A DNA stretch of 64,000 nt. Source: JADHMP01 sp016779985. Lineage in GTDB: Bacteria; Bacteroidota; Bacteroidia; Flavobacteriales; Flavobacteriaceae. The DNA lies in assembly GCA_016779985.1 (NCBI GenBank), contig JADHMP010000002.1:124001-188000 (forward strand), read 5' to 3'. A program made the position numbers and the translations under genes. Under the pieces are notes generated by a model. That model had not been told where the DNA came from, did not search any database, and worked only from the letters and a program-made list of their open reading frames with translations. This document shows, in pieces, positions 41,588-48,733 of this stretch; the stretch's first letter is position 1, and each line of letters starts with the position of its first letter.

Positions 41588-42061
41588 ATGAAAAAACTAA
41601 TACCCTCCTTAATTGGCCTTTTATTTTTTGCCTGCACAGCTGAAGAAGTCATAGACCCTATTGTAGGCACTTGGAGGGCTACTGTTTATAAAGGATACAA
41701 TGTTGAAAAAGATTTAACATTTATATTTTATTCGAGTGGAACGCTGGATATTATAGAAGAGCCCCTAGGATATCCTAACTGTGTTTTAGGGTGTGGGGGT
41801 AGTTGGACAAATGTGACGCCAACTCAAGATTTCAATTCATCAACTCAAGCGTATAGAATTGACATGGTTGCTTCAATTTGCAACCCAAATAATAAATGTG
41901 TAGGTAACAACATCCTAGACCCATTACAAACAGGACTTTCATCAAATTATGTAGAAGAGCCTTTTGATGTTAATGTTGTTTTTAGCAATAATTTTGGGTC
42001 AAATAATTTATCAAATATATTTTTGGGTGACCCGAATGTCCCCAATCTTACAAAAGATTAA
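41588..42061 (+). CDS. lipocalin-like lipoprotein of unknown function
   Basis: 157 residues. Lipobox FFAC at about residue 16, then IVGTWRATVYKGYNV, a GTW start typical of lipocalin-like Bacteroidota lipoproteins. LGCGGSWTNVT and NPNNKCVGNN suggest a disulfide. Only one of the expected barrel strands after the GTW start is easy to see, so the fold is inferred. No known substrate. It is the fourth of the five-gene row. Confidence 0.65.
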   Translation: MKKLIPSLIGLLFFACTAEEVIDPIVGTWRATVYKGYNVEKDLTFIFYSSGTLDIIEEPLGYPNCVLGCGGSWTNVTPTQDFNSSTQAYRIDMVASICNPNNKCVGNNILDPLQTGLSSNYVEEPFDVNVVFSNNFGSNNLSNIFLGDPNVPNLTKD

Positions 42062-42204
42062 AACATAAAATCTCAACTGCTTAAAAGTGATTGTTCCCTC
42101 AAACAAATTCCTTGTTATCATAGAAACGTTTTCTTCTTTTGTAAGTTTCTATATCTATGATTTTCTCTAGTATTTGATAAGATTTACGAAAATATCAACA
42201 TAAC

Positions 42205-42222
42205 GTCTTCACTAAGTTCAGG
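42205..42222 (+). repeat. spacer element copy C
   Basis: GTCTTCACTAAGTTCAGG, located 143 bases after the preceding stop and 42 bases before the next ATG. It is followed by GCATATTTTGTATATCG and CATAAATCAA, which align with the leader of the 41070 gene. Confidence 0.55.
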
Positions 42223-42264
42223 GCATATTTTGTATATCGCTGGATAATCATAAATCAAATCATA

Positions 42265-42546
42265 ATGATATTTCACATAACAGCAACTCACAATTACGAA
42301 ACCTGTCCAGCCCATAATGAAGAAATAAGACAAACTTTTGCTAAAACATTAATGGGAAGTGATCAAAAACAGGTTAAATTAATTTCAACGTATGTTAATG
42401 CACCCGCACATACCTTTTATATCACAATTGAAGCAGATGCAATTGAGAATATTTATCAATGGTTAGACCCCATAATAACTGACAATCATTATGACATTGA
42501 ACCAGTTGCAGATATGATGGCTGCACTGAATAATACAAATAAATAA
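42265..42546 (+). CDS. small ferredoxin-fold protein (DUF3303/muconolactone-isomerase-like)
   Basis: 93 residues, no signal peptide. MIFHITATHNYETCPAHNEE opens like short dimeric alpha/beta-barrel proteins; a central helix (EEIRQTFAKTLMG) is followed by a strand pair (VKLISTYVNAPAHTFYITIEAD) and a final helix. I recognise the pattern from DUF3303-type proteins but the family is not certain. It is probably cytosolic, unlike its lipoprotein neighbours. It is followed by the last spacer element copy and a terminator. Confidence 0.6.
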   Translation: MIFHITATHNYETCPAHNEEIRQTFAKTLMGSDQKQVKLISTYVNAPAHTFYITIEADAIENIYQWLDPIITDNHYDIEPVADMMAALNNTNK

Positions 42547-42564
42547 TTTCAATCAATAGACACA

Positions 42565-42585
42565 CCCTCTTCATTAAGTTCAAAA
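42565..42585 (+). repeat. spacer element copy D
   Basis: CCTCTTCATTAAGTTCA begins 20 bases after the stop of the preceding gene. It lacks the final GG of the other copies. A terminator hairpin starts 3 bases later. Confidence 0.55.
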
Positions 42586-42587
42586 TC

Positions 42588-42620
42588 AAACCTTTCCCCC
42601 CAAGTGGAGGTTTTTTTCTT
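42588..42620 (+). terminator. terminator closing the small-gene row
   Basis: AAACCT (42588-42593) and AGGTTT (42608-42613), with C-rich loop sequence between them, followed by a T-rich run. It comes directly after spacer element copy D and so marks the end of the row. Confidence 0.7.
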
Positions 42621-43357
42621 TTAGACCCACGGATGCAATTCATACCCCTTCTAATTCATCACCATCACTGACCTAGATTAATATTTTTTGAGTGGTTTTT
42701 TGGGATATTATTTGGGGGAAATTTCATATACATTTAAAAATAAATCCGATTCTCTAACTCCATTAAGGAAGACTTGGTGTGTTAACTTTATTTGTGGAAT
42801 TGTTAAAGAGTATTGATAGTGCATTATTAAAAGTGAAAAACAGTAAGATTAAAGGAGTTATATTGATTTTTTTCGATACACAACCTTACAATGTGTATGT
42901 AAAACATTGTAAAACAATTACATAAGTAATGTAAAATTTATACTTTAATTTAAATGTACAAGTAAATATCACAATATTTATGGAACATAAAGCAACAAAA
43001 ATCGTGCTTAAAATTAATGATCTTCATTACGATTCTTCCCACGAATCACACAGGAGTTCAGTCGGTATGCGATGATTCATTGAATCAAATAAAATCAATA
43101 ATTATTACATATCGAATTGAAAAAACTTGATTAATCAATTAATTTCCCTTTATAATTGAAGTGAGTTCTACAATGCGTATTGTATCAACAAGTCCCACTA
43201 ATAAATTTTAAAGGTTGCTTCTTACTTCTGATGTTATTTTGTTAGGTGTTCCTGCTATTCTGCCCTTTTTTTATATTTTGGTTATATGAAAGGTGTTATG
43301 CGCGGGCAATCAGGTATACAAAAATCATCGTATATTATATTATTGGAAACTGAAAGA
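42621..43357. other. 737-base spacer with a cluster of TTACA/TGTAA half-sites
   Basis: No convincing gene. Two short plus-strand frames around 42980-43130 (31 and 37 codons) overlap in different frames and show no family. Two adjacent inverted repeats at 42886-42912 and 42918-42934 use TTACA/TGTAA arms. Near 43288 a locally GC-rich GTTATGCGCGGGC stands out from the AT-rich background. A T-rich run at 43264-43270 is not preceded by a stem. Confidence 0.5.
42886..42934. promoter_or_regulatory. cluster of five TTACA/TGTAA half-sites (two adjacent palindromes)
   Basis: TTACAATGT (42886-42894) pairs with ACATTGTAA (42904-42912) around a 9-base loop that itself contains ATGTAA. Immediately after, TTACAT (42918-42923) pairs with ATGTAA (42929-42934). 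Five half-sites in 49 bases resemble an operator for a dimeric or multimeric regulator; an RNA hairpin pair is the alternative. No coding gene starts close by. Confidence 0.45.
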
Positions 43358-43660
43358 CTATTCATTTTCTTTTCTTGAACGAATAAAATCAATAAGTATT
43401 TTTCCATATTTTGATGCTTTAACCTCATCGGAAAGGTTCGATGCTATTGTGTCTAAAAATGATATTTTAATATCACTAATTTTTGTTAACGCAAGATATG
43501 GTGCTACTTCGTAATTAACATTTTTATTAATATAATTAGCTGTAAAAAGATAACCACGAACCAAAATTTCGTCTTTCACTTTTGAAATAGAATCTACTTT
43601 AATAAAATCGTCTTCATTAAGGTACTTCTCAATCTTTTTTTCTAATGTATTTATTCTCAA
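43358..43660 (-). pseudogene. internal fragment of a TlpA/DUF4369-type thiol-disulfide protein
   Basis: From a TTG that overlaps the previous stop, 100 residues read EVAPYLALTKISDIKISFLD and LSDEVKASKYGKILIDFI, which match the linker between the DUF4369 and thioredoxin domains of Bacteroidota TlpA proteins. The same frame remains open upstream for about 16 more codons (DILYAYESFEKDF), to about 43705-43719, inside the end of the plug-protein gene. Neither the N-terminal DUF4369 nor the CxxC thioredoxin domain is present. I read this as a gene remnant. Confidence 0.55.
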
Positions 43661-44847
43661 ATTAAAATCTTTTTCAAAGGATTCATAAGCATATAGTATG
43701 TCTCTATTTTTTTCCCTTTAATTGGTAGTTTTCTGCTCACATTCGACATAACATAATTTAAATCATTAGCTGTTTTAATTATAATAACTCCCTCAGAACC
43801 TCTTGTTCCATAGAGTGATGACCCTGAATATTTAAGTATTTTAACCTCTATTATGTTGCGTACTATAGATGAAACAGCTGGGGGTTTGTTCATATAAATT
43901 CCATCGATTACCCATAAGGTTCCTACTTGATCATTATTAATTGTTGTGATAGGGAAAAATATTGGAAGTCCGTCATAAGATATTTCAGCTGCTTTACCCC
44001 CTATATGGACTCTAAGAGCTTGATACCAAGTATTTGCATTTGTATTTATACCCCACTCGTTAAGTCCTTGTCGTTTATATCTTTCAGATTGCTTAGCTAA
44101 CCTAGTCAATCTATTATTTTTTTTAAAGGTAATTTGACCATCTACTTGACGGGGAGAATAAACTACACCATCTACTATTTTATTCTGAACAACTTCAACT
44201 TCTTCTAATTGAACCGTTTTTATCGAACCATATTTTTGATTTTCAAAACTTATGTTTTTTTGTCTTTTATTATACAATATATTAGAATCTAAATAGGCCC
44301 TAATTCTAATTTCTATTACGGGCACTTTGTTTAGTGAAAATTTGACTTCTTCATGATTTTCAGATTCCCGAGAAGGGAAGTTATCTTTTTCTAAGCTTTG
44401 TCGATTATATTTTATTTCAACATTTTGGGTTTTTGATAATAGGTTTTCAATAGCCGTTTTATTTTTAAATAAATGTGTTCTATTTAGTTGATTACCATTA
44501 ATAAAAATTCTGACCTCTCCTTTATTTTTAAAACCAACTTTTTTTTTGGTTTCAAAAGATTCCAGATCAATATTTAACACAAAATTTTCATCCCAAAAAC
44601 GAGATGATAAAATTTTTTTTAAATACTGATTTCGTTTACGCATTGAATAAATACTACCATCAATAGTGATTTTGGGAATAGCTTCAACCTCCATAATAAC
44701 CTCATCTAAGGTAATTTTAGTTAAGTTTTGAGAAAATGAAACAAATGGGAGAAATAGAAAAACAAAAAAACTCTTTTTGATATGGTTAAAATTAATTAAT
44801 GCTATTTCAAATTTAAAAAAAAATAGGTTGGTACAAATTATATCCAT
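43657..44847 (-). CDS. plug-only TonB-receptor-like protein without a barrel
   Basis: 396 residues. A signal-like segment (FFVFLFLPFVSFSQ) lies about 40 residues in, so the true start may be downstream. The C-terminal third is a receptor plug: GTLWVIDGIYMNKPPAVSSI, EVKILKYSGSSLYGTRGSEG and VIIIKTAND, after which only ~30 residues follow instead of a barrel. The N-terminal half, with repeated VEVV/VEAIP and KDG-type strands, resembles carboxypeptidase-regulatory-like domains. It may be a truncated receptor or a stand-alone family. Codon run ends in the adjoining TlpA fragment. Confidence 0.6.
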   Translation of the reverse strand: MDIICTNLFFFKFEIALINFNHIKKSFFVFLFLPFVSFSQNLTKITLDEVIMEVEAIPKITIDGSIYSMRKRNQYLKKILSSRFWDENFVLNIDLESFETKKKVGFKNKGEVRIFINGNQLNRTHLFKNKTAIENLLSKTQNVEIKYNRQSLEKDNFPSRESENHEEVKFSLNKVPVIEIRIRAYLDSNILYNKRQKNISFENQKYGSIKTVQLEEVEVVQNKIVDGVVYSPRQVDGQITFKKNNRLTRLAKQSERYKRQGLNEWGINTNANTWYQALRVHIGGKAAEISYDGLPIFFPITTINNDQVGTLWVIDGIYMNKPPAVSSIVRNIIEVKILKYSGSSLYGTRGSEGVIIIKTANDLNYVMSNVSRKLPIKGKKIETYYMLMNPLKKILI

Positions 44848-44924
44848 TTTAAACTCCCTTTAGCAGATAAAAATTTTGGAAGAGATATTAAGAAACGCAG
44901 AACAAATAAAACAGATTTTATTGA

Positions 44925-46328
44925 TTATTTTCCGATACAAAATTTTCCAAATATGGTTCCCAAAATATCTTTGTCAATTTCAATTGCACCAGAAATGCTT
45001 CCTATATTATAAATAGCCTCTTTTAAATCTATGCTAAGCAAATCACCAGTTACCTGATCAATCAGCCCAGTATAAACCGTTTTCATTGCCTCAGCAGCTA
45101 ATAGAAGGGCTTCATAATGACGTGCATTACTGATCATGACGCTTTCTGAGTTTTGTTTTTTATATACAATCTGATAAAGATTTTCTTGTAAAGCTTTGAT
45201 AGAAGTGTCTTGAAAGGTTGACAATTTAAAATAAATGACATTCCATTCAGCAGGGATATTTTTTTTGAAATAATCATCATGTTCAAATGATTGTTCAACT
45301 GTAAAACGATCAATTTTGTTCTCAATAACCACCAGTTGTAAATCATCTCTTGCTAAGGTTTGCAAGTCTTCTAAAATAGCTGAAGGACTTGTTTCCAATG
45401 GATCGAATAAATAGAGCAATATTTGAGCCTGTAACACTTTCTCTAATGCTTTTTTTACACCAATAGCCTCAATTTCATCTTGCGTTTCTCTCAATCCTGC
45501 AGTATCAATAAATCTAAATTTGATACCCTCAATAGCAAGGGTGTCTTCAATACTATCACGTGTTGTTCCAGCTATATTTGATACAATGGCTTTCTCTTCA
45601 TTAAGCAATGCGTTGAGGAGAGAGGATTTTCCTGCATTGGGTTTTCCAGCTATTGCTGTTGGGATTCCATTTTTAATTGCATTGCCAAGCGAAAAAGAGG
45701 AGATTAATTTATTGATTTGTTTTTGTAATAGATCAACTAATTGAATGAGTTCTTTTCTATCAGCAAAAGAAACATCTTCTTCAGAAAAATCGAGTTCCAA
45801 TTCAATCATGGCAGTAAAATTGATCAATTCAGTTCTCAGTTTTTCCAAATGAGAGGAAACACCACCGCGCATCTGTTGAACAGCTAATTGATGGGCACCT
45901 GCGGCATCAGAAGCGATTAGATCTGCAACTGCTTCAGCTTGACTAAGGTCCATTTTTTTATTCAAATAAGCACGCATCGTGAACTCTCCTGGCTCGGCTA
46001 TACGAACGCCTTGCTGAATAAAACTTTGAAGAATTTGTTGCTGAATGTAAGGAGAACCATGACAAGAAATTTCAATGACATCTTCACCAGTATATGACTT
46101 TGGCCCTTTAAAAACAGTAACAAGAACTTCGTCTAAAAGGGTGCCTTTTGAGGAAATGGTTCCAAAAAAAACTTGCTGTGATAGGCTTCTGTTTAATTTT
46201 TGTTTTGATTTAGCTTCAAAAATATAGTCTGTTTTAGAGATCGCTTCTGGTCCAGACACTCTCAATAACGCAATGGCTCCTTCTCCATTGGGTGTGGCAA
46301 CCGCAATTATTGTATCGTTGAGATTCAT
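44925..46328 (-). CDS. mnmE: tRNA uridine-5-carboxymethylaminomethyl modification GTPase MnmE
   Basis: 467 residues. The N-terminal THF-binding domain (NDTIIAVATPNGEGAIALLR), helical middle, inserted GTPase with GKPNAGKSSLLNALL (G1), IAGTTRDSIEDT (G2), DTAGLRETQDEIE (G3) and ENKID (G4), and the C-terminal FCIGK are all present. With MnmG it installs cmnm5U34 in tRNAs reading NNA/NNG codons. It uses THF and GTP in the cytoplasm. No other genes are coupled to it. Confidence 0.97.
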   Translation of the reverse strand: MNLNDTIIAVATPNGEGAIALLRVSGPEAISKTDYIFEAKSKQKLNRSLSQQVFFGTISSKGTLLDEVLVTVFKGPKSYTGEDVIEISCHGSPYIQQQILQSFIQQGVRIAEPGEFTMRAYLNKKMDLSQAEAVADLIASDAAGAHQLAVQQMRGGVSSHLEKLRTELINFTAMIELELDFSEEDVSFADRKELIQLVDLLQKQINKLISSFSLGNAIKNGIPTAIAGKPNAGKSSLLNALLNEEKAIVSNIAGTTRDSIEDTLAIEGIKFRFIDTAGLRETQDEIEAIGVKKALEKVLQAQILLYLFDPLETSPSAILEDLQTLARDDLQLVVIENKIDRFTVEQSFEHDDYFKKNIPAEWNVIYFKLSTFQDTSIKALQENLYQIVYKKQNSESVMISNARHYEALLLAAEAMKTVYTGLIDQVTGDLLSIDLKEAIYNIGSISGAIEIDKDILGTIFGKFCIGK

Positions 46329-46374
46329 GGTTTAAAAATAAGAATATGATTGTGCTTAGGAGCATATCAAGCTA

Positions 46375-47508
46375 TTAAATAGATTTCCCATACGTAACTC
46401 TTGTTTTATGTAGTCTCTTTTCATAGTTTTTCCAAAGCATTTGAATGGCTTTATTTTCTTTTAGTTCTGGATTCGTTTCAACCCGTTTGATATTCCTTTT
46501 ATTAAAAACACGCTGCATTTTATTAAAAATAACAGCTGTTATCCCTTTGTTTTGAAAATCAGGACGAATACCAATCAAATAAAAAGAAGCCCTGTTGTTA
46601 TAATTGATGGCTTTCCACAAATGATAGTAGGAGGCTAAGTTCCGTTTTCCTTTCATTTTTTGTAAGGCAGTAGAAAGGGAGGGGAGGATGATTGAAAAAG
46701 CAATTAATTCTTCTTTTTGGTTGACAATACACTTTATCAATTCTGGATTGATATAAGGTAGATATTTTTTTTTATAAGTATCAATTTGATAGTCTTGAAT
46801 GGGTACGTAAGTAGGCAAAGAGCTATATGTTTTGTCTAATAGAGTAAACATTTCTTCCACATAGGGCAAGATGCTACTTTTAGTTTTAAAATCAATAATT
46901 TTCAATTGATAACGCTCCATAATGAGATCAGCAAAACGTTCTATCTTTTTTGGTGCTTTATTGAGTGTGGGAATTTTAATTTCATATTCAACCCATTCCA
47001 TTTTAATTTCAAAACCCAACTTTTCAAGATGAGCAGGATAATAAGGGTAATTATACAAGGTGATCATTGTGCTTTTTTCTTCAAAGCCCATGGTGAGCAT
47101 CCCCGCTTTGTCGAGGTTAGAAAAACCCATAGGACCTTCCATGTGTTCTAAGGATCTTTCTTTTCCCCAAGTTTGGACTGTGGCCAAAAGTTTTTGACTC
47201 ACTTCCATATCGTCAATGAAATCAAACCAACCAAAACGCAGCTTTTTAGAGTCTAATTTGTCTACTTCAATATGATTGACCAAAGCGGCAATTCGCCCCA
47301 CCACTTTACGCTCTTTGAAAGCAAGGAAACAACAGGCTTCAGCATTTTTAAAAACAGGGTTTTGGATACGATCAAAAAATGCTTTTTCCTCGTTTATTTG
47401 AGGAGGTACCCAAAAAGAATTTCCATTATACAATTGAAAAGGAAATCGAATAAAAAGATCTAATTCCTTTGGCGTGTGAACAGGTCTTATTTCTATTGTT
47501 GTTTTCAC
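46375..47508 (-). CDS. GNAT-like acetyltransferase family protein
   Basis: 377 residues. An N-terminal region (PVHTPKELDLFIRFPFQLY) and a C-terminal acyl-CoA-binding pattern (YLIGIRPDFQNKGITAVIFNKM, with Q-x-x-G-x-x) point to a GNAT fold of the kind encoded near lipid or cell-wall genes in Bacteroidota. It begins 2 bases after the convergent-strand order of the next gene (47511), so the two are probably one transcript. Substrate unknown. Confidence 0.72.
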   Translation of the reverse strand: MKTTIEIRPVHTPKELDLFIRFPFQLYNGNSFWVPPQINEEKAFFDRIQNPVFKNAEACCFLAFKERKVVGRIAALVNHIEVDKLDSKKLRFGWFDFIDDMEVSQKLLATVQTWGKERSLEHMEGPMGFSNLDKAGMLTMGFEEKSTMITLYNYPYYPAHLEKLGFEIKMEWVEYEIKIPTLNKAPKKIERFADLIMERYQLKIIDFKTKSSILPYVEEMFTLLDKTYSSLPTYVPIQDYQIDTYKKKYLPYINPELIKCIVNQKEELIAFSIILPSLSTALQKMKGKRNLASYYHLWKAINYNNRASFYLIGIRPDFQNKGITAVIFNKMQRVFNKRNIKRVETNPELKENKAIQMLWKNYEKRLHKTRVTYGKSI

Positions 47509-47510
47509 TA

Positions 47511-48560
47511 TTAGTTTCTACGTTTCGCTTTTCGATTGCGTTTTTTTTGAGTTTTACTGTCTTTTTTAACAGCTTTTCTTACCTGCTTTTCTTCTTTTTC
47601 CAATGCCTTCGATTCAAGTTCTGCCGCTGAAATAAAGGCCTTGTGAAAATCTAAACGATAAGATACTCCTGCATTAACAAAAAGCATCCCAGGGGTGTTT
47701 TTTGTATTGGCACCAAGGGTAGCTTCAATTTGAATGTCATTACTCCATAAATAAGCAAGTCCACCACGTATAAAATTATCACGGAATAACTTGCTATATC
47801 GGCCTTCATTTTCAACGTATACAGACCAATAAGGATTTAGGGTATGCGTGAGAGTAACAATATAATTCTGTTCTGGATAGTCTGACTGAATTCGATGATA
47901 AATAAAATTGGTTACTAATACCCAAGATCTTAAAAAATGAGTTTGAGTAGCAAGCATTGCACGGTAATGTAAAATGGGTTCTTTTTCAACAGGTAACCCT
48001 AAATTTTGATAAAAAATGGGGCGATATAAATTGGCAAAATAATTGCGATAGGGGTAGGGCTGGTTTTTCCCCACTTGAACATTGGCTCCTGCTGTGAGAG
48101 AAACCGCTGGTAAAAGATCTCGTAGTTTAAATCCATTGTTTGCCTTCCAACTATAAACGTTTATTTTACGTTCTTTTTTATAAGGATCATACAACAAATA
48201 TTTTATCCCTAAAAAATTCTCAACTAAACCCTTCTCTGTTTTGTATTGTGGTGTAGTTATAATCTTTGATTTTAAAGTGCCCTTCAAATAGGCACCTTGA
48301 TAGGTCAATTCAAGCCGTTCAGACCAAAACCCCCAACGGATAGATAAAAAATTGACTCCTGCATTGAAAGTAGATTGATTGTAGCCTGAGTGATTGAAAT
48401 TTTGAAAGGCAAATCCCCCTTCCATTTGAATAACCCTTTTTCCAACAGCAAAAGCACCAATTGATATTCCCGGTCTGTTTGAGTTAATTTGGTCTGTATA
48501 TTGAGAAAAAAGAGAACTGAAACTCAAAAGAAATATGCAGAGAGGCTTGTTTACTTTCAT
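47511..48560 (-). CDS. outer-membrane beta-barrel protein with basic C-terminal tail
   Basis: 349 residues. A signal peptide (ending SSLFSQ) precedes alternating strands of a porin-like barrel: NSNRPGISIGAFAVGKRVIQM, GWVY-like segments and aromatic-ending strands up to VSYRLDFHKAFISA. The last ~40 residues, rich in Lys/Arg (KEEKQVRKAVKKD..., NRKAKRRN), are an unusual basic tail. It may belong to the MetA-pathway/transporter-type family but no motif proves this. It probably acts in the outer membrane. Confidence 0.7.
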   Translation of the reverse strand: MKVNKPLCIFLLSFSSLFSQYTDQINSNRPGISIGAFAVGKRVIQMEGGFAFQNFNHSGYNQSTFNAGVNFLSIRWGFWSERLELTYQGAYLKGTLKSKIITTPQYKTEKGLVENFLGIKYLLYDPYKKERKINVYSWKANNGFKLRDLLPAVSLTAGANVQVGKNQPYPYRNYFANLYRPIFYQNLGLPVEKEPILHYRAMLATQTHFLRSWVLVTNFIYHRIQSDYPEQNYIVTLTHTLNPYWSVYVENEGRYSKLFRDNFIRGGLAYLWSNDIQIEATLGANTKNTPGMLFVNAGVSYRLDFHKAFISAAELESKALEKEEKQVRKAVKKDSKTQKKRNRKAKRRN

Positions 48561-48564
48561 TATG

Positions 48565-48572
48565 CAAATATA
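48565..48572 (-). promoter_or_regulatory. -7 box abutting the outer-membrane protein start
   Basis: Minus-strand TATATTTG ends 4 bases before the ATG at 48560. This spacing predicts a leaderless or near-leaderless mRNA. No standard -33 TTG. Confidence 0.5.
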
Positions 48573-48632
48573 GTTTATGTAGATTCAAAAAAAATCATTT
48601 TGTTCTCTAAACATCGACTAAAAAAGTAATTA

Positions 48633-48656
48633 TAATTTTGAATTTCTTTACATTTG
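48633..48656 (+). promoter_or_regulatory. two -7 candidates for the YfhO-flippase genes
   Basis: TAATTTTG (48633-48640) and TACATTTG (48649-48656) both match TAnnTTTG and lie 93 and 77 bases before the ATG at 48734. They may be alternative starts of one promoter region. Confidence 0.35.
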
Positions 48657-48733
48657 ATTTCAAACAATCAGTCTATCTTTTGCAAACCATTTTAAAATCA
48701 ATCTTTATTCAATTCTCAATGTTCATCTAGTCT

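Noticed and set aside
42980..43133. Two overlapping short plus-strand frames (31 and 37 codons)
   Set aside because: They overlap in different frames, have no membrane or motif signal, and no promoter box fits either start.
39790..43300. True integron with attC sites
   Set aside because: The spacers repeat, and a GTTATGCGC-type string occurs at 43287, but no integrase and no complete R''/R' core pair was found. Only a cassette-like layout can be claimed.
43287..43310. GC-rich GTTATGCGCGGGC as an insertion-sequence end
   Set aside because: No inverted partner or target duplication could be found within the window.
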